The notes beneath the pieces were generated by a model, which was not told the DNA's origin, made no database searches, and saw only the letters and a program-made list of their open reading frames with translations. 64,000 nucleotides of DNA, taken from positions 186,001-250,000 of the forward strand of contig BCIO01000001.1 in the NCBI GenBank assembly GCA_001599975.1. The letters run 5' to 3'. The stretch comes from Cystobasidiopsis lactophilus. Taxonomy: Eukaryota > Basidiomycota > Agaricostilbomycetes > Agaricostilbales > Chionosphaeraceae. The position numbers and the translations under genes are program-made. Position 1 is the stretch's first letter, and each line of letters begins with the position of its first letter. Of the stretch, positions 35,451 to 47,199 are shown one piece after another.

Positions 35451-36296
35451 ATGCCTTCGCTGAGAAAGTCCGGCTCTTACTCCACCCGCAGCTCCCAAGC
35501 TCCTGCTGCCCAAGAGCCTGACCAATTGGACGAGCTGGCCTCGAACGCCTCGTTTGAGACGGATTCCAACGCTGGCTCGAAACGGGGTGCCCCAGCCGGA
35601 AAGCGAGGCGGGCCGAGGAAGCGAGCCAAGAAGCAGGCAGAGGAGGACCAAGACGGCGACGAACCGGCCGGCGAAGAGAAGAGGGCAGACTTTCTCGAAC
35701 GCAACCGGATCGCCGCGAGCAAGAGCCGCCAAAAGAAGAAGGAGTGGATCAACAACCTCGAGGCTTCGGCGGAAGAGTTGACCAGGCAGCAGGAGGATCT
35801 GCAGTTGCTTGTCACTGCCCTGCGCGACGAGGTCGACACCCTCCGTGGGGCTCTAGCGGCACACAACAACGAAGGCTGCGTCGCGGCCGGCCGGCACGAC
35901 CAGCCCGACATCTCGACTTCGCCAAGGTTTCCGTCGGAGTGGTCAGAGCCTCGTTCAACAACGCATTCGACGGCGCCCTCGGTGCACGGCCAAGACTTCT
36001 CCTCCGCCTCGCCGCCCCAGGCCTATCAGCAATCACCCGTGCAACACCATCCTCAAGCGCCGCCCCATCCGGCCTCTGTCCGAATGGCCGAACCGCCTCG
36101 CGGCATGGCCTTCAATCCCTCGACGCTGTCCATGCTTCCGCCCACTCCGTTGGTCGAGTTCTCCATGCAAAAGTCAAGCCACGGATGGACACCCCGAAAC
36201 GGCGAGAACCGCAGCGACTATTTTTCGACTCACTACACCGGCAACCCTTCTCTTCCTCTCACGACACCCGAACTCGCTCGCTCGCTGGGCTTCTGA
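35451..36296 (+). CDS. bZIP transcription factor, ATF/CREB type
   Basis: A single exon of 281 codons. The ATG at 35451 sits in a strong context, GCCGCCATGC. The N-terminal third is low complexity with a Gly/Lys/Arg-rich segment that could act as nuclear localisation signal. The bZIP follows at about residues 85-135: basic region FLERNRIAASKSRQKKKEW with the Asn-x7-Arg signature, then a heptad region with Leu spacing (NLEASAEELTRQQEDLQ and onward). The C-terminal half is Pro/Gln/Ser-rich and probably disordered. The basic region resembles Atf1/Atf21-type factors that bind CRE-like sites and act in stress responses. Target genes cannot be inferred. Confidence 0.85.
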   Translation: MPSLRKSGSYSTRSSQAPAAQEPDQLDELASNASFETDSNAGSKRGAPAGKRGGPRKRAKKQAEEDQDGDEPAGEEKRADFLERNRIAASKSRQKKKEWINNLEASAEELTRQQEDLQLLVTALRDEVDTLRGALAAHNNEGCVAAGRHDQPDISTSPRFPSEWSEPRSTTHSTAPSVHGQDFSSASPPQAYQQSPVQHHPQAPPHPASVRMAEPPRGMAFNPSTLSMLPPTPLVEFSMQKSSHGWTPRNGENRSDYFSTHYTGNPSLPLTTPELARSLGF

Positions 36297-36647
36297 AGGC
36301 ACGGCAACCTGCGCAATACTCACTCTTCAAGCGGCATACTCAATAGACGGTTGCGAAATGTACATACACCCTGTTCGATTGAAGCTTGTACCAAATGCAT
36401 TCATCATCATCATACACGACCGCAAAACAATGTCCGTAGGCGAGCGACATCGATGTGGCGCCAGATTCGACGCTTGCCGTGGCGGCCGGCGGACAGTTTG
36501 AGCAGCAACGACCGTTCGAACTACATCCTGACTTCAACACTCGCTTTGTCTGACCACGACCTCCAAGATTCTGACTGCCACCACGAAACTGCCCATTTGC
36601 CAAGCGCGCCTCAAAATTGTGCACTCCAAATCGACTCGCTCTGAATA
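36297..36647. other. Intergenic region
   Basis: A 351-bp gap between two plus-strand genes. It includes an ATTCATCATCATCATACA microsatellite-like run near 36400. Otherwise nothing specific. Confidence 0.35.
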
Positions 36648-38600
36648 ATGTTAGAGCTGCGGCATCTGCTGCTCAAGCCTGGAAGTGCTGCTCCGGTCCA
36701 GCTGTCGTACCTTGACAGTGGTGCGGTACTCAACTACGAGCTGTACACCACGGTCTTTGTGGTCCACGGTGCCTGCTTCAACTCTTGTGCGTCTGACTCT
36801 GTTTTTCGACTTGAGCCCGGCTTGACTTGCAGAGACCAGATGTCTTTGAGCCACTGCTGGCCATTGCCGCCTCTCAAAGCGTCCGTGTGGTCTGCATCGA
36901 CCGGAGAGGTTACGGCACCTCAACGCCCTTGTTGCCCGAAGACTTGGCCCCGGTGCTGACCAAGGACGCCCCGGCTTCTGCCCACACCATTTTCAACAAC
37001 GACCGAGCAAGGGAAGTGGCATGCTTCGTGGCGAGTTTCATCCGGCAAGAGAAGTTGCGCGGGGGTTGCGTCTTGGTCGGCTGGAGCATGGGCAATCGGT
37101 TCACGACGCCCATTCTGACCTCCGAGCTAAAACTCGAGGCCGCAGACGTTCAAATACTGTCCACTCATTTGGACGAAGTCGTCTTATTTGGTGAAGTCTT
37201 CGACTTATTTGCCGCCAAGCTCATGGGCTCACTTCGCGAGCAGACCCATCGAACCGACACTTCGACGTGGATGGCCCACCTCAGGATTCTCTAGCAGCAT
37301 TAAAAGCTGCTTCGACTCCAGAAGAGCGGATGAGCAGGTTGAACGACAACCTTAGTGCCTATTTCGACCATCCAGCCGAAGCACTTGTCGACCACGATCC
37401 CGGCAAACTTGCCGGAACACCGTTGTCCCAGCCCACCACGTGGTCAATGTTCTCCGAAGATGCCAAGAGTCGGTTGTACGAAGGCGCCCGAGCGACGGAA
37501 GAGTTCGCCATGGCTCTCAGCGCCGGTGCCTCTGAGGCCTCGCGCACCCAGATCAGGGCCGCGTACATCCTTGCCGAGTCGAGTCCTCTCCCAAATGTGC
37601 GGTTGTCACACGTCGCCTCGAAGCGTAGCACATCCGGCGCCATTGTGGGATTTTGGGCGAGTCAAGACTTGCACGACGAGGTGGCAGCGGAAGGCCAAGC
37701 TCGGCAGATGGCTTTCCGAACTGTGCCAGAAGGCAACCATTTTTCAGGCTACGAGCATCCGGGAGAGACCTTGAAGGCCTGGCTCGGAGTCAAAGACGCG
37801 ACGGATCAGCGATGCAGGGACTTCGCGGCCGCCGTGGCCCGAGCGACTCACTTGGCCAACGAAACTTCATCGCCCCGTCCGGCAGTCACAATCACCTACG
37901 CTCAGTCTCTTGATGGTCGAATCGCGGCACTGCCAGATCGAGATCGGTTGATGCTCAGCGGGCCGCTTAGCATGCAGATGACCTTTCGGCTGCGCGCCGT
38001 ACACGATGCCATCCTCGTCACTTCATCTACCCTAAATGCCGACGACTCACAGCTAACAGGTGCGCTCTGTCCTCTCGCTCACATTCTTGATGCGCTAAGA
38101 GCTCAATTGCTTCATTGCTTGGTACAGTGCGAGATCTACCGCCTTCAGAGCTCGCTTACCAGCCTCAGCCCATCGTTCTTGATCCCAACCTTGATTCTGA
38201 TCCAGTCTGTCGCCTTTTCAGCCCTAAACGGGAGCCTTGGGTTTTGTGTGGCAAGGAGGCCGCAAGCACTCCTCGTGCTGGAGCCTTGACCCAGGCCGGA
38301 GCCTTGTTGGTCCCCTTCAAACTAGATGCGCAACATCACCTCAGATGGTCCGACGTGCTGGTGTTCTTGAAGAAGAGCGGCGTCAAGTCCTTGCTGGTGG
38401 AAACGGGGCTGAGGCTGCTGCCCTCGCTCTTGCAGAACCAGCAAATGGTTGATGCAATGGTCGTCACTACCGCGCCGATCATTGTTGGCAACGGAGGGCA
38501 AGCGCCAGATTACTCAAAAGTGCGCAGGCTGGACCTTGAGCATCTAGCCACGCTGCAATTGGGCGACGACGTGGTCACAGCGAGCTTCCTGTCTCGCTGA
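36648..38600 (+). CDS. RIB7: Alpha/beta-hydrolase fused to RIB7-type pyrimidine reductase
   Basis: Two domains lie in one reading frame. The N-terminal alpha/beta-hydrolase part shows TVFVVHGACFNS (oxyanion loop), VVCIDRRGYGTSTPL, the nucleophile elbow LVGWSMGNRF and, near its end, VPEGNHFSGYEHPG with the catalytic His. The frame then runs without a stop or a usable ATG into PAVTITYAQSLDGRIA, the start of the RibD C-terminal reductase domain. That continues with LRAVHDAILV, LTVRDLPP after an intron at about 38059-38127, VKSLLVETGLRLLPSLL and APIIVGNGG. RIB7 reduces 2,5-diamino-6-ribosylamino-pyrimidinone phosphate in riboflavin synthesis. The exon 1/2 junction near 36780-36825 and the donor near 37186-37195 are not fully resolved. 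The 37267-38058 exon covers the fusion point itself. Confidence 0.8.
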
Positions 38601-38826
38601 CATCGTACCTCTGAACCCTCTCAAGAAGCCTGCATCCTTGTAAATTAGCCGGTAGAACGCTCGGGGGGCTTTGTAAACTTTTCAAAAACATGGATTCTCT
38701 AATATCAATGGGTCGGGATGGATTGAATGGGCGCTCAAGGCAAGACCTTTCTTGACCTCTCGGGCAACCCCTGCTTTTTTCGGCTGCCGCCACTTCACGC
38801 TGCGCAAAGCCCCAGAGAGTGCATAT

Positions 38827-40799
<1,973 letters not shown>

Positions 40800-41436
40800 C
40801 CTGGCTGGCCTCGACAACGGGTGGACGACGCTAGGCAAGCTGCAAGGCGGCCAACAGGAGCTCGGCGCTTGCATCTGGCAGGGGAACCCTTGAAGCCTGT
40901 TCCCGGGCCAGCGCCGTCACCTGTGGTGGCTTCTGAACCCGAGCGGACGCTGCCCACAACGCAGAGTCCTTGGCGAAGCAGTCAGCCAGCCTTAAATGTA
41001 TTGACGCGACAGGCAACGAAGCGGCAGGAGCGCAAATAACCGTGCTCGCCACTTGTCGCCACTTGCCACGGTGACCCTTCACGCTTGAAGTCCACAGCTC
41101 TGCGTTCTTCAGCCTGCAACAGCCACTGCCCCTCTACCTTCTTCTTGCTTGAGTGCGCACGAATCATCGCTTGCTGTGCTTGGTGCCCTCTCCGTGTCCT
41201 GTGCAAGGCGTACGATGCGATGAACGAACGCCGTGGGCTCTGTCTCGAGTCGATGTCGACCGTCGTACTAACGGTCACTTTTTTGCACTTTTTGTTCTCG
41301 TACGGCCCAGTCCTTCTTCTGAACTCGCGCTTCGTGTTCTGCAGCTTGCCCGACTTGCCATTCGTCAACTCTGCGTCTGCCCAGAAGCCTCCTAATCCTT
41401 CCGTTAACCCCGGGACCCTTCTCTTGCGGACCCAGT
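40800..41436. other. Divergent intergenic region
   Basis: About 640 bp between VMA2 and the histidine phosphatase gene, presumably two promoters. No supported coding frame. Confidence 0.35.
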
Positions 41437-42581
41437 ATGATAGACACCATCTATTTCACTCGCCAGTGAGTGTTCAGGCTCTACGAGGCTACCCAGACTG
41501 CCGCTGAAATGAACCCCTGCACAGTGGCGCTCGCCCCTGGGTCTTCAAAACCGCTGCCGTTTCGGACACTGAGCGCGCCAAGGGCTTTGATGTCCCTACC
41601 GGCGATCCTCATCTCCTACCTGAAGGCAAGCAGCAGGCGCAAGAGCTCGCCTCGCATCTCGCTTTGCTGCCGGACCACCTCAAGCCCCAGCTCATCGTCT
41701 CCTCGCCCTACTTGAGAGCGGTCGAAACTGTTCATCCGGCAGCTGAAGCGCTTGGGTTGAAGATTGTCATCGACCCTGGCTTACAAGAATCTCAGGTCCC
41801 GGACGGCTACCACCCGAACTTGCAGGCCAACCGCGACATCCTGCCTGGCTTGTTCCCACAGGTCGACCCCTCGTACGACTCGCCCTTCCACTTCGTCCAA
41901 GCTGGAGAGACGGCGCCAGGTGGCAAAACGAGCCTGGTAATCCCCGAACCTGACGAAGGCGGTGACCAGCGCGCCCGGCTCGTCGTTCCCGCCTTGACCC
42001 AGCACCTGCAAAAGCTCTATCCTGACGTTCAACGAGTGAGTTTGCGCTCCTTACAGCACCAATCTAAGTGCTCATGCACATTCGTTCTGCCCGACTCAAG
42101 GTCCTCTTTGCTGGCCACGCCGGGCCCATGATACTGGCTTCCCGTGTCTGGCTGGGCGATCCCGGAGGCAGGTCTTCCCGCTTTCTTTGACTGCATTTGC
42201 ACCAACTCTCATACCGATCGCTCGCAGCTTTCCAGGGCTCGATTGATTCCAGCTCGATTGCGCACAGCGCTAAAATGTGCTACGCTGGCCTTTCGCGTGG
42301 GCTTCTCTCCTTGTCAGATGAGCCCTTAGAAAGAGTGCTGACATTTGGTTCCATGGTTCCAGGAATCACTCGCCGAGCAGACGCCGCCGAAGATCAAGTG
42401 GCGGGCGCCTTCGAGCCAGATTACCTGGCCAAAACCGACTACCTCTCGTTCGGAGTGCAAGTGAGTAGCTCGTGTAGAGCTTGATCGTTTCGTTGTGCCA
42501 AAGTTTGACGTGCATCACGAAAGGGCGCTTGGGCAATCAAACCAAGCCTTCCCGCCGGCGAGCGATCGGCTTGACTCTTAG
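41437..42581 (+). CDS. Histidine phosphatase superfamily protein
   Basis: ATG at 41437 gives MIDTIYFTR, which splices (donor GTGAGT, acceptor CACAG) to HGARPWVFKTAAV. The Arg-His-Gly catalytic motif of phosphoglycerate-mutase-like enzymes is split by the intron. LIVSSPYLRAVETVHPAA is the second conserved block with the active-site Arg. VLFAGHAGPMILASRVW provides the second catalytic His. The end reads KTDYLSFGVQ joined to FDVHHERALGQ. About 300 residues, three or four introns. It resembles fungal PGAM-like proteins of unknown substrate rather than glycolytic mutase, because the glycolytic motif around the first His is lacking. Confidence 0.85.
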
Positions 42582-42925
42582 ATACATTCAACAGCATCCT
42601 GAGATACCAGTCCTTACGCAAAATCTACTTTTAGCTTTAGAAGGAGATTGGTTGGGTGCTTGTCCTTAGACTTGGGCAAAGCTGCTCTTGTTGAAATCTC
42701 GCCTCGTGCACGCCCTTCACGAACCAGACTGCGCGAACAATCTACAGCATACAACGCTGCTCTTACAACGCATACCCCCTTCAAATTACACGTGGAGTGT
42801 GCCATCAGGTTCTCCGATCCCCAAAGTCGAGCACATCTGATAGCCAATAAGAGGTCTTTGGGCCTTGCATATGTTGGGCTCTGAAAGGAGACTATACATG
42901 AGTCTAATTGACGGGGCAGCAGCCG
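42582..42925. other. Convergent 3' region
   Basis: A 344-bp gap between the stop codons of two convergent genes. No coding frame is supported. Confidence 0.35.
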
Positions 42926-45914
42926 TTAAACGCACGCAATGAGGATCTTGAATTTTCCGGGCGTCAAGCCTTGACCCGTTGTGGCGGTGGCATTGGCCGT
43001 AGTATAAACGAGGGGGGTTGCCCACTCGGTTATCAAGCCACCAGATGAGGCTGTGCGGTCGTGAGGTATGGGCTGCTGGAGGAAACCCAAGAAGCCTTCC
43101 AAGTCTTCTGGCGCTTTCAGCTCCTCTAGGGCGGACTGGGAAGTGGCGGTAGAGACGAGCGAGACTGAAAACTTGGGACTTGCGACTATCAGTATTCGAG
43201 CAACATCAGAAACAGTCAACAAGGGCAAGAGGCAAGTTATGAACACACCTTTGAACTTGACATGCAGAATCGTCTTCCCATCCAGAGTGACGGACGACAC
43301 CTCGTCTTCTCCGTTGGAAAGGCCAGGGTACTTTGTCTCATCTCCCTTGCCCGAGACGTAGATGGGGTCGACCTCTCCCAATTTACCCACCCAGCCAAAG
43401 TACTGGATCCCGTGTCGCTCACAACCCTTGCCGGATTCAAATTGGATCAGCCCAGAATACACCGGTAGAAAGTTGGGGTTGAGGCCAGACGGTGGCGAGA
43501 ACGTGAGGTCGACAGAAGAAGTCCCACCGGGCGGGATGGTCAAAACCGACTTCGAAAACCTGACGTGGGCGGCAGGCTTGAGCAACTTTGGGTCTTCGGA
43601 AAACTGCGTGTTGCTGAAAAATATTGATTGGTTCACGCTTTGGACAGTAGGGGTGGCCTTTGCACCAAGATTGTCAACTCGCGCCGGCGGGAAGAAGGAG
43701 AAACAAAGAGAACTCACCAGATGATCAAGTTTGAAGGTGAGAGCTTTACGACCTGTGTTCTGGATCCGAACAGTGTGTCGTGGTTTGAAAAAGGTCGAGT
43801 CGTTCAGGCTGATGAAAGGCGAAGAAACCACGATGGATTGCTTGGTCGCCGCGCAGTACGAATCGACCATTCCTGACCCTTGCCTGATCACCGGAAAATA
43901 CATGCTGTTAGAATGATCCATGACCGGAATGGCGGAAGTGCCTAGCCGAGAGGCGATCTCTGCAGGGGCCAAGCGCGCGGTGGAGGTGCGGCGACGGTGC
44001 TCGATCATCAAGGCAACAATGCCTGAGACTTGAGGGCAAGACATGCTGGTACCAGTGTCAACGAAGTAGCCGCCCATGCTTAACGGATAGGTGGAAAAGA
44101 CAGAGGTGCCGATGGCTGACAGCAATGGCCCAGCGTTCAAACCGTCGTTCGTCGGCCCCATAGTCGAGCCGTCATCCACCTGACCAGCACTGGAAAGGCG
44201 AGCGTAGGAACTGGGCACTTGAGGAGGCTTGCTGGAGATGTGGAGCCCCTTGGTAGACTTGGCGGCCAGCCGCAGGATCTGTGTAGCGGTGGCAGACTGG
44301 TATATCCAGCCAAAATTGACATTTTTGAGCCCCAGACCAACGCCAGGCATCACATCGATGCCTTTCTGCAGTACATCTGAGCCTTTTTGACGGCCACAAG
44401 AAGAAGGTGGTCCAACGCACGCCGTATATCAGGGCGTTCTTGAAGCCAAGGACGTCCAACCCCTGGACGCTTCTGTACCATGGGCATTCGGAAGAAAGCG
44501 CAGCCAACACGTAGCTGTCCTTTGGCATATCCCTCGCTGCTGCCTTTTGGGCTTCGGTCAGGGTGTCTCGGCATACCGGGCCAAAGCGGGTGGGCAAGAC
44601 AAAAAGCGGCAGCTTGGCATTCGAGCTTGGGAAGGCTTTTTGAGCAAGGTAAGGAACTTTGGTCCCTTGCAAGTCGAGGATCCACGATGGCAACATGGAA
44701 GAGTGAGCCATGGCGACAGCGATTGCGCCGACTGCATCGGCTGGCTGTTCAGACAAACCGACCCCGAAGTCGCCATTGTTGCCAGCAGAAGTTACAACGG
44801 TGATCCCGGAAGCAACCGCGTTTGAAACAGCTATTGCGAGAACGCCATTGGATTGGCCGGGTTGTGAGATCGACATGGAGAATACATCGGCGCCGTCTCG
44901 ATGGGCTCTGGACATGGCGTCCAAGATCAGATCATTATCACTGCTTCCGGTGCTGGCCGTGTGTCAGCCTTGTGGGTAGAAAAGGTTAGACCTGTGAACC
45001 CTACCATGAGATAATCCGATAGTCGCCCAATGTTACGCCAGGTGCGTTGCCTTCAAATCCATAAGCAACCGAAGCAGTAGCGCCGATGATGCCTGTTCAA
45101 GAAATACATGTAAGCCGGTGGGTTGTGCCACTTTGAAAAGACACGAACCGGCAACGTGAGTTCCATGGCCCTGTCTCAGCAGCATTAGTTTGGTTGGACT
45201 AGCAGCGGTAGCCTTGGAGCGTACAGCACAGATTGTTTTCGCTTGCGGCAATTCCTTCCTGTCCGCGTCCCAGCCGTACTTGACTCGGCAATTCTCGCCA
45301 AAACAACCGCCACTGTCGACAGCTGTGCTTGAGCAAGAATTGACCTTTCAAGGATTGAGCGGACTCACAGTAATGGATGGGTGTAATCGATGCCAGTATC
45401 AAAGACGGCTACAAAGACACCTTTGCCGGTCAAGCCCAAATTGTGCAGCTCGTCGACTCGGGCTTGTACCACCGGCCCAACTGAACACGTTCATGAGTAC
45501 TTTTGAAGCATCCCAAGGTGAAGACAACGCACAGCTCTGAGGCTTGGGTTTGGTCATCGGACTGGCGGATCGCTTTGCAAGCCCTTGAGCATCCGGCCGA
45601 AGAAAATTGTCGCTCAATTGAAAAGTCTCGACGGGCCAGATAGCGACGTCTTCGAGGCTTCTTAGGTGATGTAGGTCGGAATCAGATTCCAGTTCGAGAG
45701 AGAGACCGGAGAAGATGGCTTCATTTTCAAACTCGTAGCGAATCGAGTGCCGGACCTTGTGTTGCTTCAAGTGCTGATGGGCCCGATCCAACCGCTGGCG
45801 GCACGAGCGTCGTGGGGCAGAGGAAGTCGCATTGCTTTTGAACTGGACAATGTAGCTGCTGCCCGCCAACACCGGAGTCAAAGCAAAAGGCAACAACAGC
45901 ACGATTGGCTTCAT
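42926..45914 (-). CDS. Secreted subtilisin-like serine protease (S8)
   Basis: Signal peptide MKPIVLLLPFALTPVLAG at 45914, then an inhibitor I9-type propeptide (SYIVQFKSNATSS and IRYEFENEAIFSGLSLEL). The catalytic triad is visible after splicing: Asp in GVFVAVFDTGIDYTHP near 45385, His in GHGTHVAG near 45155, Ser in DTGTSMSCPQVSGIVALM near 44040. VTSAGNNGDFGVG marks the oxyanion region. A protease-associated insertion lies between His and Ser, as in pyrolysin/Vpr-like enzymes. The C-terminal domain (IQNTGRKALTFKLDHL, PPGGTSSVDLTFSPPSG) resembles the Fn3-like domain of these proteases. About ten introns; ends KILIACV. The whole protein is about 850 residues and appears intact. It probably digests external protein. 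Confidence 0.88.
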
Positions 45915-46583
45915 GTGCCTGTGTCAGTGGCTGGCCTAGGAGTCGCTGCAGATGGTTGTTCATGGTTGCTGGGTTCGGGCAGCTGTCGGCGAACACACAC
46001 AGATCGTCAAAACAATCAGGTAAGAATAAAGAGCTGCGTCGGCACCCGGAAGAGTGGCATTCGCGACGCGTCTTCAGGGCATTCATTTGGCGGCAGACTA
46101 CTTTGGAAACCAGCAAAAGCGACACAACTTGATGGCGACAGGGATAAATTGGCAAGCTCGCGAAAATGGAGAGGAGCGCGTGATGGACCCTGGACGCGTC
46201 TTTGGCCGGCAAATCGCGACAAATGGATAGCTCATGATACCTGAGCAACCATTTGACATCTATTAGTGAGAGCAGGAGCGGTGAAATGGCACAGATACAG
46301 TTGTTGTGGACATAAGCAGTCCATCGATCGCCTCAGAACTCGACTTGAACAAGTGCAGGAGCTTCGGCTCATTCGGCGACAGCTTAGGCATGTCCACAAG
46401 CATTCAGACCATCGAATGAGTCAGCAACAGGACCCAAAAAGCCGGTCCGAGGTGGTCGATTGGGACGGACGAAATTTCCCGCCACCAAGCTGACGAGGTG
46501 GCGAAAGTCGACTCTTGGACCCGCACCACCGAATTTCCAGTAGTTCCTTGGTTCTCAGTGTTCACTTTTAGAAGCAGTCAAAG
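45915..46583. other. Divergent intergenic region
   Basis: About 670 bp between the subtilase and the small cysteine-protein gene. No supported gene or repeat; likely promoters for both. Confidence 0.35.
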
Positions 46584-47021
46584 ATGTGCTACCAAGGTGG
46601 GTTGGCCGCCCGCCGTTCAGCGGGAGATTCGGTCCTCATCACTGCTCTTTTTGGCATCTCTGCAGTTACTTGCTCTTCGTGGGTCCTTGTCTTCCCTCAG
46701 CATTGTTTCTGTGTTAAGCGGTCAATTTCATCCCCACAGATGGTCCGTATCAAGCTAACACTTGTGCCCCAAACCCGAGCTCATTGAAACTTTCGCCTCC
46801 GAAAGCTCCAAGCCCACTTGGGCCGGTAAGTTGCCTCTCAATTCGCTCTCTTCATCGACAAAACTGAGAGTGCATATGAACTAGGATGCGGCCGTCACAT
46901 CGAGACCGCGCTGGCCGACGTCCCCGTCGATCAGCGCTGCAAATGCCGAGAGGAGAAGGCCGCCAATGCCTCCTCGACCGCCGCCCCTGCGAAGAGCTCG
47001 GAGGCCAAGCCAGACCTTTGA
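46584..47021 (+). CDS. Small cysteine-containing conserved fungal protein, frame uncertain
   Basis: Begins MCYQ at 46584 and, after an intron ending CCCCACAG, continues in a second exon. The third exon (from about 46886) reads GCGRHIETALADVPVDQRCK, followed by a Glu/Ala/Lys-rich tail to the stop at 47021. This pattern, MC at the start then KPTWxGCGxH and VPxDQRCKC, is that of a short conserved fungal protein family of unknown function, probably a metal-binding Cys/His unit. In exon 2 the start gives ANTCAPN while the end needs ESSKPTWA one frame away. One added base in the CCCC run at 46767-46770 would reconcile them; a different intron (donor GTATCA, containing a CTAAC string) is the other option. 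Confidence 0.6.
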
Positions 47022-47199
47022 ATCTAGGTCTTATTGATGCCTGTACATAGAACTTATTCGCCACAGACCATAACTTATTCCAATCCGAGTGCAAAAGAGG
47101 GAGCTTTCGCCGCTTTTGACCTCGCGCCGCCATTCGACCCTTTTATACCCCTCGATTCGCTGAGCCTCTGGCTTCCAGCGAGAGCCAGGCCAACCAGCC

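Noticed and set aside
36648-38600. Hydrolase and RIB7 as two separate overlapping genes
   Set aside because: The junction is open in one frame and no ATG in that frame lies at the RIB7 start; the only nearby ATG (37812) opens a different, short frame.
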